Source: Phlebotomus papatasi (Eukaryota > Arthropoda > Insecta > Diptera > Psychodidae). From it: a stretch of 64,000 bases of DNA. Shown here in pieces: positions 1-10,100 of this stretch. The stretch is taken from contig NC_077224.1 in the NCBI RefSeq assembly GCF_024763615.1, forward strand, positions 35,474,712 to 35,538,711. The letters run 5' to 3'. The position numbers and the translations under genes are program-made. Positions within the stretch are counted from its first letter, which is position 1. The number at the start of each line of letters is the position of its first letter. Under the pieces are notes generated by a model. The model saw only the letters and a program-made list of their open reading frames with translations, was not told the DNA's origin and ran no database searches.

Positions 1-230
1 ACTTATGGGGGGTGTTCCCCTTAGGTCCCAAGTCTCTATCTCTTACCGTTTGGCCTCTAGAGCTGGCGACAGACGGAAAAACAGCGTGATGACATTTCTC
101 AGAAATCGTCTGAAACGTGAAGATGTGTTGACAAAAGTGGTCTCCGGGGGGTGGAAGGTGGAAATTTTGGGGGGTGAAAAAATCGAGGGATTATATACTG
201 CTCTCTCCGTAGAGTTTGAGCAGTAAAATC
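1..230 (+). repeat. Right end of a dispersed repeat ("GCAAAGC family")
   Basis: This stretch is closely similar to 37220-37480: the same run of motifs (GGTGTTCCCCTTA, CTCTAGAGCTGGCGACAG, ATTATATACTGCTC) occurs in the same order. It ends with a hairpin-like CTGCTC...GAGTTTGAGCAG, which is the shared right terminus of the family. The left part lies outside the window. Reading frames here are incidental. Confidence 0.75.
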
Positions 231-2798
231 GGCATCTTGCCTATTTGAATTTCGGTCAAAATTCAACAAAAAATTTGATATTTTAGCTGGATTAGCACGA
301 ACGCAAATGCACGACTTATAATAAATACCTGTTGCAAATTAATTTGCAGGGATTCTGTTTGATTGAGATGGGAAATCCTTCATATTCGACTGTATGAAAC
401 TTTCTCATCATATTATCCTTTTTGTCTTTTTCACAAACACTCTCCCACTACGATTGTAATCATTTCTTTTTTAAATATTAATTTCTATTATTTGTGAAAC
501 AATAAATGTAGATAATGCAATTTATTGGTTCCAGGAAAATCTCCCGCCAGAAAAGTGCTGGAAAAAGTAGCATGAAAAGTCAAAATATCCCCCCAAAGTT
601 TGTGAGTAGAAGCATCTGGTGAATGAAAGTCACATCGGGTGACGATGCTGAACGACTCCCCTGCAAAAGTAGAGCGCCACACAGAGCATGTGAATTTTCC
701 TGACGAATCTTCAGTATCTCATCCAATTTCTTCCCAGTAAGTCGCATTTCACTCCCCAATTGAATTATTTCTTTTGGGCGATAGAAATAGCCACGGTGAT
801 AATGTGTGTGTGAAAGACAATTTTCAAGAGTTTTGTGTCCTCATTAAATATAATTTCCTACCCACTGAAAATAATCATTTTGTGAAAGAAATTCAAGTGT
901 GTGTTTTCTCGATACATTTTCCATCATTCGCCTCTCTCCTGCTAAACATCATGCCAATTATTTTGCAAATCTTCTGATCAATTTCAAGTGTGAGATTCCA
1001 CAGTGATTTTGCAGATGAATTTTGGGCGGGAAAATGAAGCAATAACTTTTTTTTTTAAACTAAAGCTCAAAATTGCGAAAGGTTTTCCCGCTTGATGTGT
1101 TTGGTGATTATGAATCAATAAAATGGGAGACTATTTTTGCTTTTCTCCCCAACCCACGTGGCCATTGGCTGTGCTTTTTTTTCCCTAATTAACGCCACAA
1201 ATTCACCTGAAAGAAACGCCTCATTATCCCCATTAGATAAAGATATAGAGCCCCTTCCAACCGCCCAACAAAAAACCTTTAAATGACGGAAAAAATTACA
1301 AAAAAAAAAAAAAAAAAAAATTCAAGAGAGTCTCGAGCCGACTATCAAATTTCACAAATGCATTCCTCAATGTCTAATTTTGCCGCGAACTCCGTCGCCA
1401 GAAAATTGTCTCACAATCGTAATTTATTTATTTTGTGTACAGCCCACCCATCCCCAACATCCTCACTCACTGGAAATACTAAACTAGATGGAAAATTATG
1501 GATGAAAATTTTTGGAGTGTGAGGGAATATTTTCGGATATTTCATTGCCTCAGAGGCGCTTTTTAAGCCCTCTGCAGCAGTATTTCCATCTACGAAGGCA
1601 TGAGTTTTGGGAGGAAAAGTGTGTGGTGTCTTTTTCCGGAAAATGCGTTCAAGTGCATCATACAACTGCATCACGAATCACTCACTTGCGCATTTTCTCA
1701 TTGGAAGCTTGGATGCCTCTCAGTTCTTTTGGGCGTACAAAACAAGACACCCAAGGTTGGACAAATTTGTAATGTGAAAAATTATGTACAGTGGCAAATT
1801 CCTCCAGAAACATTAATCTCTTTAATGGATTGTCTTCTTTGAATTTCTTTTCATGAAAATATTCAGAGAAGATTAACCCCTTCAGAATAGAAATGTTCTT
1901 AAAGGAGAAACTCGTCAGGAAATTTGTAAGATTTTGACAGAGAGGTTATCCTAGCAGCATGTCGGGTTATGTTTTACATAACCTTAAAACAAAAAGCAAA
2001 GTTTCCTTAAAAATTAGCTATGCAAGCCATTATATTGGGGAACCAGCCGCGGGGCGAACCTAGAACAAGGTGGCTGGGTCAAATTCAGAATCTAGTCCAG
2101 GAACGTCATAGAATCAACCTTTAACATTTTTTCTCTTTCGGAGATTTGATAAATATAGGTTAATAACCTGGATGTCCTGAACCCACAATCCCGACAGGGA
2201 CAAGACGTCGAAAAAAATGAATGATAGCACTCATTTATAAACTTTAGGTTTGCAATTGTCCAATTGCTACTATCCAGGTGTATTTCGCCGGCTTAGAATA
2301 TAAAACGAATAACTCGCGAATGGCCAACTTTACAGGAGAGCGATTTCAAGTTGAGATTTTACATGCTGAGTATAGGATTTTTAAGATTTGAAACTCTTAT
2401 AACTTTGGAAATAATTAACTTTCCGGTATAATATTCACAGGGAAGGTAGAGGGTATCAAGGCGCACCCGAAAAGCGGAAAAAACAAATCATGCAAAAAAA
2501 ATCGACTTATTCGACTTATATTCTGACAAGTCGATTTAACCAACCTTCCTTCTTTTACTTACATTATTTTAAACCTTCTAATGTTTTAATAAGAAATTCT
2601 ATAAAGTATTTTTAACACAAATACACATAGCCGAAGATAATTTCAATTATTTCTACCTTTGTACCAAATTAGATAATTTTGTGAAACAAATTGCTACAAC
2701 TGAAAAAACTGGTGGATATTTCAGTTCTCAGAAGATTTTGATTTAATTATCACCTAATTTTGTACAAAAATAATGTTTCCTCTTTCACAAAAAGAGAA
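231..2798. other. Upstream non-repetitive and AT-rich sequence, no confirmed gene
   Basis: No long reading frame with gene-like content is visible. Positions 533-737 look somewhat exon-like (acceptor-like TTGGTTCCAG before 533, donor-like GTAAGT at 737), but no frame can be joined directly to the downstream ligase exon. There is a poly-A run near 1300 and a small MITE at 2292-2526. The rest (about 750-2290) shows nothing I can name. It may hold 5' non-coding exons or the promoter of the ligase gene. Confidence 0.4.
2292..2526. mobile_element. Small MITE, copy 1 (TTAGAATAT termini)
   Basis: It begins CTTAGAATATAAAACGAATA and ends GACTTATATTCTGACAAG, giving imperfect terminal inverted repeats. 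The interior (GCGATTTCAAG, GAGATTTTACATGC, GAGTATAGGATTTTT, CACAGGGAAGGTAGAGG) matches 46632-46858 in the same order and orientation. About 235 bp, non-coding. Confidence 0.7.
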
Positions 2799-3127
2799 GG
2801 AAAAGCATCCCAGCTTTGCGGAATACTCGAGATAGAGCTCGCTGTGAAATTGTATGTTTTATTTTTTATTTGGATGTATATATTTATGGTTAAAAACTCA
2901 TTGACAAATCGAAAATAAATCTGAACTAAAAAATTGGTTGAGAAGTTTGAATTTTATAATGTTCTTTTCATTAGTAATATGTTTACACTCAAATAAAAAA
3001 AATATATTCTAGAAAAATAACTCAATTACGATTACTTAACCGATTCATTACTGATTGGGATTGATACAGACGGAGAAGAAATGTTAAAACCTTTTCAAAA
3101 AATTCAAATTCAACCAAGAAACATACA

Positions 3128-4200
3128 ATCTCAGCTTTTGTAGTCACGGGTGAAATCCGACCTCGTGAGATCGGGCCCAAATTTTGGATTTATACGTTTT
3201 TACACTCATAGATCACGAATATGATATGTGCCAAAAATCGATTTTCGTGGACGTCCCGTCCTGTCTGTCCGTCCTATAATCACTTCTGGAAAGAGAACGG
3301 AAAGAGATATCGACAAGCGGTTTTCGGCAAAGATTAAATGTTGATGAGCGGCTAGAAGTAGGTGATGTCAGATCCACCCCGCTCTCCTTCCGCCATTTTG
3401 GAATACCCCCAAATTTTGTTTTTTCAATCGGGATCAAATTTTAGTACGTTATAGCGGGGCTTATTAGCTTTCGATCAGTACTAAACTTAAGGACCTCCGA
3501 CACCCCTGACCCAAGCTACAAGGGGTTAAAAATTCAATTTTCAAAAAGCCATATCTCCGGTTCTAATTAGCGGAGTTTGAAAAATTTTGGTGTTTTTGAA
3601 AGCTCTCGTGGAGTACTACAACACTTTTGACACGCTAACTTTATCCGATTTAATCGAAGGTTCGATTAATCGGAAAATCAATCTTGAATATTTCGAAAAC
3701 TATACGATGCTTTTTCTTTAAATTTTAGTATGTTGTAGCTGAGGTCAAGACCTTTCTTACGGTGGGTCACACTGTCGCACTCCTCCCTTGATGTTACCTG
3801 ACTTGAGCTATAATCGAAAATGTCTTGACCGAACCATATTTTCGGTTTCGATGAAATTTTAGTACATGTTGTACCTGAAGGCCTGTACATACTAGGAGCA
3901 ATTTCTTTAAAAAAATGCCTTTTCAAAGAAAATTTCTCCTATTCTTGTAGACAGAAACGTCCGAATTTTTTTAAAAAAGCAATTTTTGAGTGTGTATACA
4001 CCATGAGATCGAGATCTTTCAAACGATGATCCCATCCGTCTCTACACCAAGCCACTGTACCCGACCCTTACTATATTCAAATGGACCGGACTCTATCCCT
4101 AATGTTTATTAATCGATTTTAATGGACTTTTTTTTTTCTTTTGTTGTCCTTCCCCACTCAGACCAGATAAGCTTATGTTTTAGCTGAGATTCTTTACAGG
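3128..4200 (+). repeat. Internal repeat related to 21330-22450 (inverted there)
   Basis: Landmarks shared with the reverse complement of 21330-22450 are GGTGAAATCCGACCTCG, GGACGTCCCGTCC, AAATTTTAGTACG, the TCTCCGG/GTTCTAAT block and ATATTTCGAAAACTA, in the same order. This copy lacks the MITE that sits inside the other copy (21825-22153) and so preserves the empty target site near 3552. A piece of the same family lies at 58875-58960. It has no coding potential. Confidence 0.7.
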
Positions 4201-4244
4201 CGACCTAGAAGTGTGTCCAAGTCGGTTTGCTTGAAACTCAGAAT

Positions 4245-4378
4245 ACGTGAAAATTCGATCGTGAGTTCTATTTTGGGGTAAAGAATCGCGTTGAGCCAAT
4301 TTTATACATTTCGACCGACGAGAACAGTTTACTCGACGCAATACTTTACCCCCAAAATGACACGATCGAATTTTCATG
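4245..4378. repeat. Hairpin-type MITE (about 134 bp)
   Basis: The left arm ACGTGAAAATTCGATCGTG pairs with the right arm CACGATCGAATTTTCATG. Further in, TTTTGGGGTAAAG pairs with CTTTACCCCCAAAA. This makes a long imperfect hairpin, and no frame is conserved. Similar words (GCGATTCTTTACCC) recur near 19470. Confidence 0.65.
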
Positions 4379-4407
4379 CATGGAAGTTGATATCTTTTAC
4401 CGTTTAA

Positions 4408-5423
4408 CTCTTTCCGGACCACAACATATCCAGCGAACGAATTTCAGTAAAACTCACTTTATTGTAAGTCTTAGTGGTTAAATATGATACTTTTGTAGAG
4501 AAAGAATTTTCTCCGCCTCTGGGAAATTGGAAAACTCATGGGAACTCTCATCCCCTAAAGAACGCAAAAGATAGAAACTCGGACAAACTTCAATTTTCCA
4601 AAAGCCAATAATATCAATTTTGTGAATTATTTTTGCGTGTCAAATGACTCCTTTACAATGTTGATCACTAAAACAAGAAGAATTATTGACCAGTATCTTG
4701 TGGGATGTCCAGAAAGTGCTAAAAAGGACACCCAGCTCCTGCTTGCCAACAGATTCCTCAAAAATTTCACAGAATAACACTTTAACACACATTTCTCTCA
4801 ACACGATGTTATTGCAGGCACATTAAGCTTTCTCAAGAGCCAAAAAAACACTTCCTGGACAATCAGAATTCACCAAAATCTGGAAGAATAGGAAAAACTT
4901 CCCCGAAAGCAATCTCCTTCGCTGCCAAATGTCAAAATTATCGGCCATATTGGCAAAAATTTCGCTCCCGCTTGAATTTTCTTACAAGGTTGGTGTCAAA
5001 AAGCAAATGGCAGGCACTGGCGGGATAACCTTACATTTGACCTCTAGATTTTTGGGGACGAGAATACCCATCAACTTTGAACAAGTTTTTTGAAAATTTA
5101 TGAAAAAATTGTTTTTCGAATTTATGTAATTTGTAATTGATAGTTATCATACTTATTGGCCCCGAGAGGTTTTTCCTTATTCGGGTCTAGAAATATGAAA
5201 AAAGTCACAATATGTGCAAGGAAGCAGAAAATCGAAAATTCACGATTTTTGACCAAGAATATCTTAGCTCAGGAGTTAATTGGGATCCTGCAAAAAATAT
5301 CCTAGATTTGGACATCCTTATAGTTTGTAATCATCCACAAGAATCGGAATTTTATCGATTCTAAATAGTCTAAAAAAATTATTTTTTCCATGGGTACCCA
5401 GAGTCCCAAAGGAGACGAAAGAG
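4408..5423 (-). mobile_element. TTAA-flanked non-autonomous DNA transposon, copy A
   Basis: The 1016-bp element is flanked on both sides by TTAA (4404-4407 and 5424-5427) and has short inverted termini (CTCTTTCCGG on the left, GACGAAAGAG on the right). A near-identical copy of 1002 bp lies at 22506-23507, also between TTAA sites. TTAA duplication is the hallmark of the piggyBac superfamily, so membership there is an inference. No transposase is present. Read on the minus strand, a GC-rich stretch with CCCGCC motifs precedes an ATG at 4948 that is shared by both copies (see the ORF entry). Confidence 0.8.
4823..4948 (-). pseudogene. Short ORF remnant carried by the TTAA element (copy A)
   Basis: A 41-residue frame begins MADNFDIWQRRRLLSG and runs to a TAA at 4825-4823. 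The other element copy has the same ATG and the same first 22 codons, then stops after 24 residues. Beyond the stop, another frame on the minus strand (about 4650-4800) still reads as plausible protein, including EESVGKQELGVLF and FWTSHKILVNN. This looks like a degraded coding region, either an old host-gene capture or the remains of an element gene. I do not recognise the family. Confidence 0.35.
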
Positions 5424-5508
5424 TTAAGCTTCATAGCGGTGACAAGTTGGAAAAAATTGGATTACATAACTGCTCACTCTTTGAGTCCGAGCAGCTAAAG
5501 TGTATAGG

Positions 5509-6898
5509 AGGTCCAGGGTTTACGCATTACGGGATTATATGCAATGGTAATATATTGAAATAATGCGTTTTTGCCTACCATTAGGAGATAGTTTGCAAAG
5601 TTATTTTTCAAATATCCCTAAATGTATACAATTTTTTTAATACGGTAAATTTGAAATGCTTAACTTATATGAATGGTTAGCGCTAGAAAGTCCCTGAACA
5701 ATTAGCGCCAACAATATTTTGCATATATTACGGCGTTTCTGTAACTTATTCGAAAGAAATCTCCTACAGGTATGCAAATTATCTTTATGCATAAAGCCAT
5801 TTTGCACGGTTTTATTCGGTTCTTCACGCATTAGACAATTTCAGAGAAATTATGTCGTGTTGTTTTTTCCATGCGTCCGTTTTGAGAACTTGAAAACACG
5901 TCATGTGATTTATTACATTTTGGGATATTTCTGTAGATACTGTATAAGATCTATTGGTGCAATATGATTTTTTAAATGCTATTTTTTAACAACAACTTGA
6001 TCAAAATCTATGTTTAAGAATTTTTGAATTAAGTGTATTTCAAAAATTTTAGAATAACCTTGATCTTGGCCCAGATTTTAGTCAAAATAGCAATTTATGC
6101 TGAATTCTTTTCACAAACATTAAAGAAAAACATAGATAAAAGCCATTAAACCTCAATGATAAATATAAACCGATCTGTTTTTTTTTACAACTACCAAAAT
6201 AAATGCACATTAGACAAAGAAATCCGTAAAAGACCTAAATAATTAAGCACATTTTCCAGAGAAGGCTAATTGAGTACATCTTCTAGCTTTAATTGCTCGC
6301 CCTTGTTTTTCATCTCATGAAAAGTCGCTGGCTCATGTCCAAAGTGACTCTATCTATTTGTCTCCTAACAATTTCCACTGCGCCTTTTTGTACATCATCA
6401 TCCTCTTTTCTACATGCGAAAAGTCTCTCTCAGCTTCTTGGTCTTTTTGTCATCTCAAAGAACTTATGAGAAAACCATCTCGCAATATTCGCATGAATAT
6501 ATTCTTGCTGATCTCTCACATGGCACAAAGACTTTTGGATTTAAAACCATGTGTCTCACTCTCCTTCTCACATTTTTATCACCCATGTGTGTTATTTTGT
6601 TTCAATTTTATTTTCCTTCGCTTTGTTTTATTTCATTTTCTTTATAGATTATTTTTCTCTTCTCTTTTTATTTACCCTCTCTTCAGCTGTTTTGGGCGCG
6701 AAAAATGGATGCTTTTGGCAAAAATCTCGTGTGAGATTGTCATTGAACAGTGAGAGAAAATGACTTCATGCGCTCACCACTATCATGAATCATTCTAATT
6801 TCGATGCTAAAGTATGATTATTATTTATTTTTGGTTTTTTTTTGTTGTGATTAATTTTAGTATATATTTTATTTTATTTTCTATCCCACAAATCCCAG
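5509..6898. other. Non-coding sequence upstream of the ligase exon
   Basis: AT-rich sequence. Positions 5540-5640 share a motif (TTGCCTACCATTAGGAG, AAATATCCCTAAATGTATAC) with inverted copies at 12344-12410 and 12715-12775, so part of it is repeat. Positions 6340-6890 are pyrimidine-rich with several open frames of low-complexity Phe/Leu/Ser composition, which I take as chance. It ends with the polypyrimidine tract and CCCAG acceptor of the first recognised exon. Confidence 0.45.
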
Positions 6899-7198
6899 TC
6901 GAAACCATTCACGGATTCACGTTCCTCATCCTCCTCAACATCATCGGGATTTTCTCTATTCCGTTGGTTCCGTCGAAACGAACGCGTCAGATCCAAAATA
7001 ACTCCCATTGCAGAACCCACAGATAATCCACAGAGATTCAATAGTTCAGAGACACTGAGTCCACCAGACAGCCCCAATCTCAGTCGAGGATACAGATCAC
7101 AGAGTTCCAGTTGTGATAGTATTTTGAGCACAGAAACAACAGGATTTGCTTTTGTTCCTGCCACATCTTATCACCCCATCGGAGGGATAGAGAATCAG
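6899..7198 (+). CDS. RBCK1: RBCK1-like, first recognisable exon (Ser-rich, basic)
   Basis: Acceptor AATCCCAG ends at 6898; donor is CAG|GTGGAG at 7199. The 100 codons read in phase 0 into the next exon (GIENQ then LPKASGS). Composition is Ser-rich with a basic aromatic patch (FSLFRWFRRNERVRSK), then SSETLSPPDSPNLSRG, which looks like a phosphorylatable disordered segment. No start codon fits in this exon, so at least one upstream exon must exist. Confidence 0.7.
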
Positions 7199-10100
7199 GT
7201 GGAGAATTTATCTTTTTAAAAGATTTTATTTATAGAATAGAGACAACTCAATATAGGAATTTTATTGCAGCTTCCGAAGGCATCTGGAAGTGATTTAGAC
7301 ACTTTCCGGAGGCGCATCTTGGAACAGAAGCGCAATAGACAAGTTGAATTGAATTTAACGAAGAAATACGGACTCTTTGCAACAGATACTCTCAAATCCG
7401 TTAAGGAAGATGCTGAGAGAGTGGATTACTCAGATTTGAGTCTTCCAACGCCAGATATTCCTTCACGATCTCACAGAAGAACTCACAGTGAATCCTCGTC
7501 GAGAGGTAGAGTGAAGGTTCACGTGAAGGGAAAAAGAAAAGCACCTCAACCACCAAAATTCACAGAAAATCTCAATAGGAAGAGCCTTCTGGAGAATACA
7601 ACTGTCTCACCGGCTTCAACTCTAGGACGGAAGAAAAGACGAGCACCTCAGCCACCAGAAGTGGCAGAAAATGCCCCAAAGTCCATCCTTGAGGGTGGTC
7701 TATTGGACGATAAGGAAATTCAGGCAATTCTCGGCGGAGAATCACCAACAACCACTGAATCAATGGATCGCATTCGAATGCCCGTAGCTGATGAAGTTGG
7801 AGAAGATGTAATTGCCAATGATACTCTTAAACTCGAAAAGGGTGTCCTGAAGGCGATTAAGCCGATAGAAGTGAAAGAGGAAGCCAAAGTTGTAACACCG
7901 TCATCACCAATCTCACCTAGACCTTGGTACAAGAGACCACTAAGCGGCAACCGTGACACATCGATTCCCTTCAAAAAGGAAGTCATCCTGAGAACCGTGG
8001 ACAAGAGACGTCATCGTGAGACCAAAGAAAAAGACAATGATGCCCTGCCAGAAGTTAACTACTCCAGAAATTCCTCCTTATTCGACAGTGCAAAGTTTGG
8101 GCTATTTTCTCGACATCCCACTCGTGAAGAGACCAAAAGAAGATCAGGAATTGGGATACCCAATATCAGTGAACTCGATCGAGAGGCTGCCGAAATTGTG
8201 CAACAGGAAAAATCTCGAGGACTAAGCCCACCGCAGGCTCTAATCCTCAGACCTCAGATGTTTGGCTCACCACAATCATCGCTGGACGATGAAGATGAAG
8301 ATGGACCCAGGAAGTCAACAAAGGAACTTATCTCAAAATTCGAAGCATCATCGAATGGTGCTCGAATCACACTCAACACGTCATTTATTGGGCGTACAGA
8401 TAACTTTGTCGACAGCCGCACGAGAGTGAGTGCAAATGAAGAGACTATAAATAAAGTGGATGGACTGGTAAACTCTCCAATGGCACAGAAACGGAGTATT
8501 TTTAGTGACACTCAGAGTCCACCGAATTCACCAATTAAAACCCATCCCAATGACAATCTCAAGGTCCACGGCGAAGAGAAGGATGACAAGGAAAATTTAA
8601 AATCAATCGGCATCTGGACATGTCCTTATTGCACCCTTGAGAATCCCAATTGGAGAATTCTCTGTGAAGTCTGCGAGAGAATCAAGCCTTATGACAAACG
8701 TTTAGTTAATCTCATGGAACCGGAGAGAAAAGTACCAACTAGTCAGCAAATTCGGCAGCCATTAGCGCCAAAACCGTCCTCACCGAAGGAGAATTGGGAA
8801 CGAAAAGCGGAAATAGTCAAGAGATACTTCAACCCAGGTCAGGGTTTAAATTCCCTGGCAAAATCAGCATCGGAAACATCAATTGGAAAGCCACCACAAA
8901 AGAGAAATTCTCCTAGTAAACTAATCGGATCCCCAAAGTTTGGTTTCCGAGGTTTCATGCAACGTTCATCACCGGAGAAAGCCAAGGGGATCAACGAGGA
9001 GGACAGTGATTTGGAAATGGAATCCAGTGTGGTGTCTAAAGGAAGAGATGGAACGCCAGACCTCGAAGAACTTCGATTAGCACGACTAAATAGATTTAGA
9101 ATGGAGAAAGCAGTTAATCCTTTAACTGACAGAGATTCGCTTGAGAAAGAGAAGAAACGCCTCAGAGAGATGATAAGAGCCATGAATGCCAAAGCCTTAG
9201 CAGAAAAATATCCAGTAATACAGAAAGCAGCTTCCTTGGACGAGGCATCTTCACCATCTAAGGGTGCCATCAAGAAAACCTATCCAAATACAAAGTTAGT
9301 CATCGAAGAGACCAAGAAAGAACCTGACAAATCAACCAAAGTTTCCAGTTCTGCTCAAACTGGAGCTATTTTAAAGAAAACTCCGTCCCCTGAAATTGAC
9401 GAGCAACCTCAAGAAAAACCAATTCAGGCAACAGAACCCATCTATGCGAATTTGAATTGTCAGGTGAACCATGTAAAGTTCTCGGAGGTGGAAAAGGCCA
9501 AGGTTGATGAACTCACTGAACAATTGAAATCGGTCAAAGGGAGGGAAGAATTCAAAGCAACACTGAAATTTTCTGAATTGTCCGGAAACACAGATACATT
9601 GGCTATTAACAAAATAATGAAATCCTTGGAGTTGGCCATAGTTGAAGGACAACACGAATTGGCAGCAACTCTTGCCAAAGATTTAGCCAAGATGAAGGTC
9701 TCGTTGTCTGTTACGAGACAGAAAACTCGGCCACTGTCCATCACGGATATCGACATGAAGCCATTCATGTAAGTCAATTTTAAATGGTTTGATTCTGAAA
9801 AGGCTTTAAATCCTTAATCCAAATATTTATACTTTCCAGGATTGATTTATACGTGGAGGACAAGGTGGCTCACAAAGGACCTCTGCAGATGTCCGTTAAC
9901 AGTCAAATGACTCTCAAGGAACTGAAAGACAAGGTTTCTAAGGACTTCAGCATCCCAATAGACGTTCAGAGATGGATCCTAAATGATCAACTAGCAACAG
10001 ATGAAACCAAGAAACTTATCGATTATAGCATTAGGGATAGTTCTGCAGTGATCTATCTCTATTTAGTTTCACCTCCTTCCAGGAAACCCAGTCACAAGGA

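Larger units (their letters stand above)
2799..5508 (+). repeat. GCAAAGC-family repeat, interrupted by a TTAA element
   Basis: It starts with AAGCATCCCAGCTTTGCGG and ends with CTGCTCACTCTTTGAGTCCGAGCAG-type sequence (positions 5470-5495), the two termini shared by the copies at 18339-18790 and 36635-37480. The interior includes a second repeat (3128-4200) that recurs inverted at 21330-22450, and a small hairpin element (4245-4378). It is split by the mobile element at 4408-5423; sequence on the two sides joins into the uninterrupted arrangement seen at 18700-18790. Confidence 0.7.

Noticed and set aside
1283..1842. Overlapping short frames in the upstream region as exons
   Set aside because: They are short, on both strands, include a poly-Lys run from poly-A, and lack splice-site support.
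6358..6763. Phe/Leu-rich plus-strand frames of up to 131 codons as a membrane protein
   Set aside because: They come from a pyrimidine-rich tract overlapping in three frames, with no start context and no domain.
645..7198. Direct splice of a possible exon 645-736 to exon 6899
   Set aside because: Phase mismatch: joining gives a stop codon within about 40 residues. Kept only as a weak candidate needing another exon between.
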